This document shows, in pieces, positions 11,840-23,752 of a DNA stretch of 64,000 nucleotides. The DNA is taken from NCBI RefSeq assembly GCF_052324685.1, contig NC_135212.1, positions 15,508,410-15,572,409 on the forward strand, written 5' to 3'. This stretch comes from Brachyhypopomus gauderio (lineage: Eukaryota; Chordata; Actinopteri; Gymnotiformes; Hypopomidae). The stretch's first letter is position 1; the number at the start of each line of letters is the position of its first letter. The notes beneath the pieces were generated by a model, which saw only the letters and a list, made by a program, of their open reading frames with translations, was not told the DNA's origin and ran no database searches. Made by a program: the position numbers and the translations under genes.

Positions 11840-14800
11840 TACTCCAGCACCTCCTGTGTGTAAAAGCATGAGGGTATATACACACACACACTGCATGGAT
11901 ATTTCTAAGGGTCAGATCCATCGCTGTCACACTATCCAAACCTCAGCTTTGTTCAGCTTTGGGGTCCTGTTAGGAGCGGGTGGGGTCCTGTTAGGAGGGG
12001 GCGGGGTCCTGTTAGGAGGGGGTGGGGTCCTGTAAGGAGGGGGTGGGGTCCTGTAAGGAGCGGGTGGGGTCCTGTAAGGAGGGGGTGGGGTCCTGTTAGG
12101 AGCGGGTGGGGTCCTGGTAGGAGAGGGTGGGGTCCTGGTAGGAGCGGGTGAGATCCTGTTAGGAGGGGGTGAGATCCTGTTAGGAGGGGGTGGGGTCCTG
12201 TTAGGAGGGGGTGGAGTCCTGTTAGGAGGGGGTGGAGTCCTGTTAGGAGCGGGTGGGGTCCTGTTAGGAGCGGGTGGGGTCCTGTTAGGAGCGGGTGGGG
12301 TCCTGTTAGGAGGGGGTGAGGTCCTGTTAGGAGGGGGTGGAGTCCTGTTAGGAGGGGGTGGAGTCCTGTTAGGAGGGGGTGGAGTCCTGTAAGGAGGGGG
12401 TGGGGTCCTGTTAGGAGCAGGTGGAGTCCTGTTAGGAGCAGGTGGAGTCCTGTTAGGAGCGGGTGGGGTCCTGTTAGGAGCGGGTGGGGTCCTGTTAGGA
12501 GCGGGTGGAGTCCTGTTAGGAGCGGGTGGGGTCCTGTTAGGAGCGGGTGGGGTCCTGGAGGACTTGGCTGCATCGTCTCCAATCCTTACCAATATTGTTT
12601 GGTCAAGGTTTTCCCTTTTAAGTTAAGTTCTGCTCCTCCAGGCCATTTCGCACCTACCCAGCTCATAGCTGACAGAACAGTTTATTATTCTACATGTTGC
12701 TGGTTTACATGTCACTGGAGATTGAATCATGCCTGTGACATCACATGCTGCAATTCTGTTGTGTCAGCTGACGTAAACAGCACATCTGTATCTTTTCCTG
12801 CTTATAAAGAGGATTTCTTGAGTGTATGTGTTACCTTTTGCTCTGCATGCTGTAGTCTCTCTGCATGTGTTTTTTCTGTGGTGTGTTTGTGATGCAAGGC
12901 CTCCATCTCCCGCTGGGTTTCCATGCTGCACTGAGCAGCCAGTGTAGCCATCTGCACCACCTGCTCCTCCTGCAGTCTACCCTCCATGCCCAACACCTGC
13001 CCCAGCAGCACTGGGACCAAACGCTGCCCCGCCACACCCACTCCACCCAGCAACGCTCCAAACACACCCTTCACCAGCTGCACCCGAGTGTCCTCCACTG
13101 CTAAAGCCTCTCGCAACAGCGTGGACATTTCCAAACTGGGACCAAGAAACAAGGAAACAAAAGAGAAAATGAAAATCAAGTTAACACACTGTATGACAAA
13201 CTGCATTTATGTTTTAAAAAAATCTGCATGCTAGACGTAAAAGAACTGTGGCCTGTGCTAAAGGAATAATTGAATCAGAGGTGAGGGGCTAATTGTTGAG
13301 GTCATGAGAGTTGGATAATCACTTGTCTAGTGCTTGAAACACATTTTGTGGGTCCTCCAGTGCCATTATGCTGATTATTTTATTCTCAAATGCAGCTTCT
13401 TCGTTTGAAGATTCGATGGAGACACCCTCTACTAGTTCCACCCCTCCACCAAGATCCCGCCTCCTCTGAAAGACAGAAATATGAATGGAGTCATAATCAA
13501 ACCTGTGCTTGTAGAACTAACTGCAATTCAATACAATTATAAACATGTTAAAATGTTCATTACATCCCAAGACATTATAGACAAAGGCCTAGCTAACCCT
13601 CCCCTTCCCTTAACTGTACTTGATGTTATGTTATTATAGATAAACCATCTTGGAGGGCATCACATCACTGGCTTGTCACTGGTGTTGTCATACAGGCAGC
13701 AATCTCTGGTGTTTTTCCTGAATTAAACCTGTGACACCTCCAAAAGTCTCAACAGTGAGATGTGATGTCTGGGACCCCCTGCAAGCCCACTTTGTAATAA
13801 ACATCCCAAACTGACAAAATAGTGCCACTGGAGTGACAAAGGCTGCATCATTTGTTAATACACATTCAAACACACGTATGGCCCACCCGGTGACTAAAGA
13901 CTCAGTTACTTTCGCGTGTGACCGTAGCGCTCGACTCCGCACACTGCACAGAGACTGTGAGAGCGGCCGGAAGGCGAACGTAACACTCCGCTTTAAAATT
14001 AATTCTCCCATCTCTCCCGGATCCGCCAGTTGAGTACGATGAGGCTCAACCAGTGACTGTATATATAATGGACGGTACGTCGCCCTTGACTCCCATTGTG
14101 AACTTTTGAAGCCACCAAGATGGCCGGACGGACACCGCCATCTTGGATGCACTTGCGCAGTAGATGAAAATTGGAGCATGCGCATTAGAACCGGTAGGCA
14201 GGACAGTATCTCCGCCAGAGACCGCATATCCCCAACATTCGTTAGGATACGCCCACCAGTATAGTCACTTTTGACGTTTTACAAAATAAACAAACGTAAA
14301 AGGTTTTAATACTGCTGTCGAGAGTTTTGCTGTCGAGAGCTTTGATGTTGAGCGCGTTCACATTTGAGCGTCTGGTATTAGATGTCAACCAACGCAGCTA
14401 TTAACTGTCAATCACCTTATCGCCACACCCCTTTAAATAACACTTAATAACTTCTATAAAATCTGTTTATCATAGAGAAAAACACTGGAAGAGATACTAA
14501 CGCAATGGGGTGTTATAGAATTGACAAAATATAATTGCTCAAAAAACGTATTTTACGTGTAATAAAAATTCAAAGTTTCTCGTCCGGCCCGTTCACTTAC
14601 ATGGGGCAGTCATGGCCTGGCGGTTAGGGAACTGGTCTTGTGACCGGAGGGTCGTGGGTTCGATTCCCAGACAGGCCATGACTGAGGTGCCCTTGAGCAA
14701 GGCACCTAACCCCAACTGCTCCCCGGGCGCCAGGGCTAGGGCTGCCCACCGCTCTGGGCACGTGTGATCCACAGCCCCCTAGTAACCACTAGTGTGTGTG

Positions 14801-17800
14801 TGTGTGTTCTGACTGCACAGATGGGTTAAAAGCGGAGGACAAATTTCGATTGGGGTGTAAAAATCACAATTGACAAAAATATGGCACATTACATGGGAAT
14901 GGGCGGGGTTAAAAGTTGTACTGCAGCCAGCCACTAGAGGGCAGCCGACTCATGGAGGCTTCACTTTTCACTCGTGGAGTCCAGTCCACTTATATATATG
15001 GTCTCTGGGCTCAACTGATGAGGCTCAGGGATTCCGTGTCATGCAGCGTCATGCTCAGGGTCCTAGTGCCTGTAGACTTAATGGCCCGAGGACATTTCCT
15101 CACTTTTTTCCTAGATAATTTAATCTATTGTGGAGGAAATAGAGAAATAGCTGTTAGGAGGACATGCTAGAGTCTGAATACTTCTTACTGCTCATCTTCC
15201 ATCGATTCTACTCATCTCTGTCTGTTCTCTGACCACCTGCTCTATACTCTATTACTCTGGTGTCTAACTACTTCCTCATACTGCTTCTACATCATTTCCT
15301 ACAATCCAAGGCCAAATCTGCCTTTTGGATTGTAAACACCCTCTGTACTTGTATCTGGTCTCCAACAGACCTACAGAAGTGAACGTGTATGAGTGGGAAA
15401 GTTTATATGTTGAGTAACGCCCAAAGTTACATGAGTTAACATGAATGTTAAAATCACCCACTGAATTACAGGACTGGATAAGTAAATCAGAAACCTGACA
15501 GGCCGGAGTCCAAAAAGCCAGATGTCATATGAGCAAAATACAAAAGGGGCAAGGCAACGCAGCAGGCCAAAGGTAATTATCTGGAGCAGCACAAACAACA
15601 GCTTGATACACTGAACAAAAATATAAACTCAACATGTTTGGTCCAAGATCATAGAAAAAGGTGTGGCCCAACAAATATGCTTATATCTGCATAGGAATCA
15701 CATATTTGAAAAGATCCAATCTGGATTTAGGCCCCACCACATTACTGAAACAACCCTAGTTTAAGTAACTAATGATCTCCTTCTTGTCTCAGACCAAGGC
15801 TTCTTCTTCTTCTTCTTTTGGCCATTCTCGTTTAGGGATCGTCACAGCGGATCACACTCTTCCATCTGGCCCTGTCCTGAGTGTCTTCCACTGACACAAA
15901 GCCACTCTCATATCCTCCACCACTGCATCCATAAACCTCCTCTTAGGTCTACCTCTCCTCCTCTTGCCTGGAAGTTCCATCCTCAAGACCCTCCTACCAA
16001 TATACCTCTCCTCCTTCCTCTGTACATGTCCAAACCATCTCAATCTCGCTTCTCTAACTTTATCTCCAACCAGCAACCTGCCTCAGATCAAGGCTATCTT
16101 AGTGCAGCTTTCGACACAATAGATCACCTGCTAAAAAGGTTAGAAACCTGGGTTGGAATCTCAGCTACAGCCCTTTCATGGTCTAATTTTTACTTAATCA
16201 ATCGTTATCAGTTTATAGAGCTCAATAATATTCCCTCCAAATACACACTAGTGAAACATGGAGTCCCGCAAGGCTCCATTATAGGACCGCTATTATTTAC
16301 ATTATACATGCTACCATTGGGCATAACTATAAACAAACATGGTGTCAACTTTCATTATGCAGATGACACTCAACTTTACATATCAGCCAAATCTGATGAC
16401 AAATCCAGATTAGGAATAATTGAGGCTTGCGTAAGATGTTAAATGTTGGATGTCACTAAACTTCCTCCACCTTAATGGTGACACAACAGAGGTTGTCCTT
16501 CTGGGACTACCCCATTACACCTGGCTCAGTAGCCAAAAATCTTAGTGTTATATTAGACTCTGAACTACATTTGGTAAATACATAGATAGTACTACTGGGA
16601 TAGATTTTCTACATCTCTGTAACAGTGCCAAGCTAAGAAATGCATTATCCAAGCATGATAAAGAAAAATTAGCACATGCCTTTCTTAGCTCCAGATTAGA
16701 CTACTGTAACTGTAGGTTGAAAACACCAAAGGAGAAACACTCACTAACACAGACCCAATTGTGAACAAAATTTGAGAAGCAAATGGCAGCAAAACCATAT
16801 TTAGAATTATGTATGTTAGAATTAAGGCAGAATTTTTCAGATAGAATTGAAAATCCCTAAATGCATAGAAATTCTAGATGTTCAACTCAAATCATTTATT
16901 TTTTGTGATTAAAAAAACCTTTAGGTGCACCTGCACACTGTAAAACTCCAGGTGGATGTAAACGAATTTACAACAGATCACTCTAATCTAATGGTTCTAG
17001 TGGGTGAGAGGAAGGGAGAGGGTGGGGGATGGTTTTTTTAAGTTTAGTGTTGGGAGGGGTATAGGGTAGGTTTAGGGCTGGGGAGGGGAAATTAATGTTG
17101 GGATTAGGAGGGGGTGGGTTAGGTTCGGGGCTGGGGAGAGGTTTGGGTGTTGGGTTGAGTTTTGGGCTGAGGACGGGATGGATTATGTTAGAGTTGGGGG
17201 ATAGGGTTAGGGGTTGGAGGTTAGGGTTAGAGATTTGGGTTAGGGTTAGGACTGAAGAAGGGGTGGGTTAAGTTAGGGTTAGGGGTTGTAGATTATTAGA
17301 GTTGGGGTTGGGAGTTAGGGTTAGGGCTGAGAGAGGGGCAGGTTAGGGTTAGGGTTTAGGGTTTGGATTTAGAGTTAGGTTTTAGAGTATGGAGAGAGAC
17401 AGACCCTGTGATGAGATGAGTGCTTGTGCCATGTGTTGTAGAGACAGCTGGCACTCAGCAGCATGAAAGACAGCAGCACTGTGGAAGCCAGAAACCCTCC
17501 AGAGAATCCGGCGAAGTGGAGCCCGTGGTGCGCATAGACCTGGAGGGAGAGAAACACATCAGGAACACATTCACCTTCACATAGGCTCACAGGAACATGC
17601 TGATATCTTATAGCAGGGGTGCTATAACATTAAAAAAAATTGTTGTGAAAATTTTAACCAGTGAAAATTTGAACTGCACTTTGGACACCCCTGCCTTAAA
17701 GTAATATTTGACCAACACATTAAAATGTTTAACATAAGATAAGAGATCCTACTTTCACCATCAAAATAGTACAACATCTGAAAATGTTTGTAAGTACTGA

Positions 17801-19970
17801 ATTTGATTTGGGTGGGATCTATTCCCAGGCCTGAGGCCATGACTGAGATACCCTTGAGCAAGGCACCTAACCCCAACTGCTCCCCGGGTGCCAAGCTAGG
17901 GCTACCCACCGCTCTGGGCATGTGTGCACCACAGCCCCCTAGTAATCACTAGGTAAATGCAGAGGTAGAGCTGGGCGATAACACAATAACGTTGTCTTGA
18001 TAGAAATATAAGGCTCGATAGAAATAAGATGCATTCGATAGAAATCGATAAAATTTTATTCCGGCCATGTTTTGACAGACAACATGAACAGCCCAACAAA
18101 TGCTGCAAATCCAGCCACAACACAACAGAAGTTTTTCTGGACGACTGCTTTTACGCAGGCACTCTGTAGGTTTTTACCCATAAATAACTATTGTGTTATA
18201 CAGTTTCTCATTAATTAAACTAACTAGCTATTTAGATAGAAACTATGTTGTATAAAATGGGATTTTAAGCCTTAGTTTCTGTCTAAATATCTAGCTAGTT
18301 TGCTACATTTAAAGAGCATTTAGCTTACACATGAAATAAAGTGATAAGTGATTTTATCACAGGTAAGAAAAATTATGCAATGTCTCAAACGATTCCACAA
18401 AATAGCCCAAACATAACCTGGTAAGACGAAAGGAATAACATTGTAGGTTTTTAACTAGAAACAAGAGTTGTATCATACAGGATCTCATTACGTAGAACGG
18501 GTCTGAATTAGTAAAGGTCTTTAAATGTAGATTGCTGGGTAATTAAGCCTGACAAAGTGCATGCCTTAGTTTTCGTCTAAATACACAGCTAGCTACATTT
18601 AAATACCTTTACCCTTAGTTTTCGTCTAAAGAGCTAGTTATCTATCTAGCTACATTTAAAGAGCTTTAGAAATTCAGTCCAGTTGTGCTGAATTCTGACT
18701 CCACTGAATCAGACTCCCCTCATTTGCGCGCACATAAAGACGCTACAGATGATATTTGGATATAAATTAAACCCTCCATTAAAAAGGTTAATATAAAAAG
18801 GGTTATATTATTAGACACTTAAGACGTAGAGACATGTGGAATAGTCTACACGCCCAGATAAGTCACCAAAATTAAAAAAGACGTTAACCAGACATTTCAG
18901 TCCTGTGAGTTACAGTGATTATAATATAGTTCATTGAGCACTCTTGTTTTGCTCTGATGAACAATGAAAGATTACGCCTTATTTATGCATACAAACAACG
19001 GAAATAGCGAATATCATCTGCAGCGTTTTTATATGTGTGCAAACAAGGGGAGTTGGATTCTGCCAAGGATTCGGAACAGAGGCATTCAACGTAATGAGAG
19101 ACTGTATGTAAGGGGATTTATGACTCACTGTCTGTGATGCTCAATCAGACTCTGAAATTTTGTTTGTTCCCTTATCTGTGTTTCTGCCCCTCAGTTACAA
19201 CTTTTCTTCTTCATTTACAACTCGTATTAAACTTTGGAACTCTTTCCTGACATCCATGTTTTGTGAATTTGTTAACACACTGCGGACTGAACAAATTTAT
19301 AATGCTGATTAGGAACCCTGGTGGCTATGATCTATGTCTGAAGATGATATCAAAACCTTTACACTGTATAACAACTATTGTAAATAACAATCTGTAGGTT
19401 GTAGCCAGAAACAAGAGTTGTGTTATAGTTGTGTTGTTCATTTCTCACTTAAAGTATAAAGGAAATAGTGATTTTACTTATATTGTGATATATATCAATA
19501 TCGACTGATATGAAAAAAGTTATTGTGATAAGATTTTTTCCCATATCGCCCAGCTCTATGCGGAGGACAAATTTCGATTGAGGTTAAAATCACAATTGAC
19601 AAATTTGGCACATTTAATTTCATTTCACACTGCCCCCTCCTGGTCAGACCTAGAACTGTCCCCTGGCTCTTGCCCCCTGCTGTTAAGATCAATAACTGCA
19701 GCAAAAGGAAAATGTTTTTCTGTGTATTGTTGGGTGTTGGGTGTAGGTGTCTGCACCTTTTCCGTAGCGTTCAGTCTCAGAGTGAAGTTTGCCACTACAG
19801 GGTCAAACAAACTAATGTCATTCTAGAGAAATAAAACAATAATCCAGTTACATCATCCAATATTAAAAACTGTTGGAAACATCATTCAGCTTGCCACATC
19901 CAAACAAAATAATGGACTAACATGAACTCTTTTGTTACTTCAGCACAAACTTCAGTTCGGCATGCATGGT

Positions 19971-20014
<44 letters not shown>

Positions 20015-23000
20015 TTAGTCTGTTAGACTGTGAGTGGTCAGTATGTGTTTTTTCTTTATGTAGATAGCATTTGTGTGTGGTCATCTTGCATGTGTGTGGT
20101 CAGTAGGGGTGTCACGATTCTCTAAATCCTCGATTCGATTGTATTTCTGATTTTAGGGTCGCGATTTGATTCGATTCTCGATTTACAGCAGAGGCCTATG
20201 CCAGTTTTAGATTAGTCTATGGTCAGTCATTGATTTGAATAATCAAATTTACAATATATTATTTCAAAAGGTGGGTTTGATATAAGTGATGCAAAGTGAT
20301 ACAAGTGATCTGTAATACACCACATTAGGCAATAATGGTCAAATTTAAATAATTTAATTAAGATAAATGTAACAATCTTTTTCTCAGTGGAAAACAAAAA
20401 CAACAAAAACAAACAAATAATAATAACAAAAACGAGAGGTCACAGAGGGTACCTGCTATCTAGTGGCTGTTTTTGGTAGCAGCAATGTGCACTATTAAAA
20501 CAGCAATGAGCAATGTCATATACAAAATAATAGAACAAATAGAGTCTTAACAAACTAAACTCTATCCTACAAAATTTCTTAAAAAACTATTTCTTTAGTG
20601 TCTTCATACATGGAGGGCAACACTTTAGTTGTAAGATGCAACCTTATACTTTCGCGAGTGACTGTAGCGTGCGACTCCGCACACCTCGAGTGAACCTGCG
20701 CGAACGGCAGAGGCATTTATACTTGCTGCGTCACATTCTTTGCGATGGTCTCCGAAACGATATGTGGTAGTATAAAGAAACACCCCTCAAAAACAGGGGA
20801 AGGAACATTTACCTGACAAATTTTAATGTTGCATTGTGTTCCAGGTTTGAAAAGTGCTGGAATTTAGGCTAAAGTACTTGAAAATGCTTGAAATTGTAAC
20901 TACTTGGTTACACAACAAATAGCTGTCTGACTGAACAGTTATCTTGTATTACATTAACAAATACGAGCCTCCAGGCTTTATTTTGCGTAGTGTGGGTGCT
21001 TGCGTAGGTTAGAGGGAGGGATCGTCGATCCTCTTTTTGACTTTGAGGCTCGAGATCATGACATAATTTCGATCGATTTCGATTAAATTTCTAAATCGTG
21101 ACACCCCTAGTGGTCAGCATGTGTGTGTGGTCAGCTTGTCTATGTGGTGAGAATGTGAGTGGACAGCATTTCTGTGTGTTGTCATCATATGTGTGTATGT
21201 GTGTGTGGTCAGCATGACTGTGTGTGGTCAGCATGTCTGTGTGTGTGGACAGCATGACTGTGTGTGGGGTATGTCTGTGTGACATCAGCATATCTGTGTG
21301 GTCATTACCTCAGAGTTTTTGGAGAAACTAAGGAAAGCTGGTAGAGACAGGACCTCATTTCTGCTAACTTTCATACTCGCTGTGTATGTTTCTACATAAC
21401 TGGATCCAGCTACATAAACACACACACAAAATTAGTACAAAGTTATAAAAATACTTGGTATAATTATAACATAGAATATCCAACATTTAAAGAAAATGTT
21501 TTAGGACAACCTTTCTTCATTCATTGTGTTCTTTAGTGCACGTATTGATCAGCTTGTTTAAAGATACAAGTGGATGGTCTCTAGTGAGTTAGCCCCCTGC
21601 TTTGTTGTACCTCAGTTATTACTGCTATATCACTTTGCTAATGAGATAGTGCCCAGTTGTACTGTCGCTGTAATAACTTAGTTATCTTCTTCTCTATTTT
21701 GAAGTTTAATATGCATAGGAATAACCAAATAAAGTCGCAATACGCTTTCAAGACACACTGCTAGTGTGTATAGCAGTAGTCTGGCTGGTTTACATTTGTG
21801 GCTGTGCTTCCATGTTTGTTTAACAGCCAGCAAATCTTGAGTATATGTATAGGATATATGTTTGTGTGTTTACTGGCACTATTCGTCTGTGGTAAATGTC
21901 TGGGGTGTGTGTGTGTGTGGCGCTGTATTTACCAGGTAGTGAGTCTGTGGTAAATGTCTGGGGTGTGTGTGGCTGTGTTTACCAGGTAGTGAGTCTGTGG
22001 TAAATGTCTGGGGTGTGTGTGTGTGTGTGGCTGTTTACCAGGTAGTGAGTCTGTGGTAAATGTTTGGGGTGTGTGTATGTGGCTGTGCTTACCAGGTAGT
22101 GAGTCTGTGGTAAATGTTTGGGGTGTGTGTATGTGTGTGGCTCTGTTTACCAGGTAGTGAGTCTGTGGTAAATGTCTGGTATCCTCTCTCTTGCACCACG
22201 CCACCAGTCTGCAGTAATGTGGTGTTAGCGACAGTGTCTCGGATGCGAAGCTGCAATAGGTCATCTCCTTCTGGAGGGCTCTTAATCACCAAGTAGAAAC
22301 GCACCCGCAGAAGCTCACTTCCTGTTTCAATCTACAGAAGTAACATACAACAAGGCCTGTCGTGATAATTACATTATCAACTTATCGTACGATAATTTTT
22401 TTTAACTGCGATCATTTTTGCTGATGTCGATAATTGGCCATTGGGTTTCTGCGCAAATTTGTTTACATGAGAATAAACCGCAACTACGTTAGATTTCAGA
22501 AAGGCACGCAGTGCTGCTCTCTCGCATCCTTAAGGGAAGACAAATCTGTGATCAGAGAGCGACACCTACTGGTTAGGAAATTAGTGCAGTACACGGAGAG
22601 CATACAAGAGAACAGTTCTCTTGTATTACGTTAACAAATACGAGCCTCTTGTAATTCCAGGACGAAACATGAGAGAACGTGAAGACGTTAAGATTGGGCG
22701 TTTTGAAAATACACCACCATTAAATGTGATAAAAAGCGAATTATTTCGAGTATATGTATAAATATTTAACTTAATTAAGTTTAACGTGCTGGGAAATATT
22801 GAAATGGACCTTTAAAGTGACGTACAAGTGCTTGAATTCCACTTTGTAAAGGTGTATGAACAATGCAAACAACGATACAGAGAGAGCACATCAGAGACCA
22901 ACAGAGTGTCTGAGACAGTTCAAGCTCAAGTTAACATTTAAATTGTTAGGTTGGATTCCACCTTGAGGAATGAAAAAGGCACAAACGGTAGTAATAACTG

Positions 23001-23685
23001 TAACATTACAACACAGAACATGTTGGTATGTTGAACAGACCAGTTTACGTCCCTCCCTCACTCACTCAGTAAATTGATATGTGGATATGAAAGTTGCCAG
23101 AATGTAAGTACCTGAGCACATTTCTGGAATATCAAGCCAACCGCTGAGGGCCGGATCTGTAGCAGAATCAGAACACGAGTCAGTGAGGCATATTGGAATA
23201 CAGCAGAGAAAGTACTAAGGACAATGAACTGGACCCAGTATTGTAGAGCAGGTCGGAGGCTTGGATTCAATATTTTTCAGATGTTCAGTGATACATGGAT
23301 TCCAAATTAATTTGGTTTGAAATCAAGATTTCATCTGTTTGTATTCTGGAAAACGTCCAGTATAAGTGTACTACAGGACACAAACCCCCCAAATGCTGGC
23401 TAATAGCACTCAAACACACTGCTAACACAAGTCAGTGATCTGTGTCAGACATGTAAAGGAACAGCCGGTCTCACCTGAGCAAAGGGGTGTTGTGGGTCTC
23501 TCAGTCTGGGGTCAAGTGCTTGATGGCCCCACCCAAGTGCTGCTTCGGTCAGACGACCAATGAAAGCATGACCCCATGGGGCAGCGGCAGCAGATGAAGG
23601 AGCTTCGTCCCCACTCCACTCAACAACCCGTGACCTGCTCTCAAAACCTCCTGTTTCAGACAGACATAACATGTGGGTTATGTGT

Positions 23686-23752
<67 letters not shown>

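Noticed and set aside
11927..12592. Proline-rich open frames of 209-221 codons on the minus strand
   Set aside because: They are produced by the 21-bp minisatellite inside an EVC2 intron. Neighbouring EVC2 exons join each other in phase without it.
14630..14700. A functional tRNA gene
   Set aside because: A B-box and tRNA-like head are present, but the sequence continues into a SINE core and tail, and a second truncated copy exists at 17811.
17036..17390. True telomere or chromosome end
   Set aside because: The TTAGGG-like words are degenerate and bounded by EVC2 exons, so this is at most an interstitial telomere-like tract.
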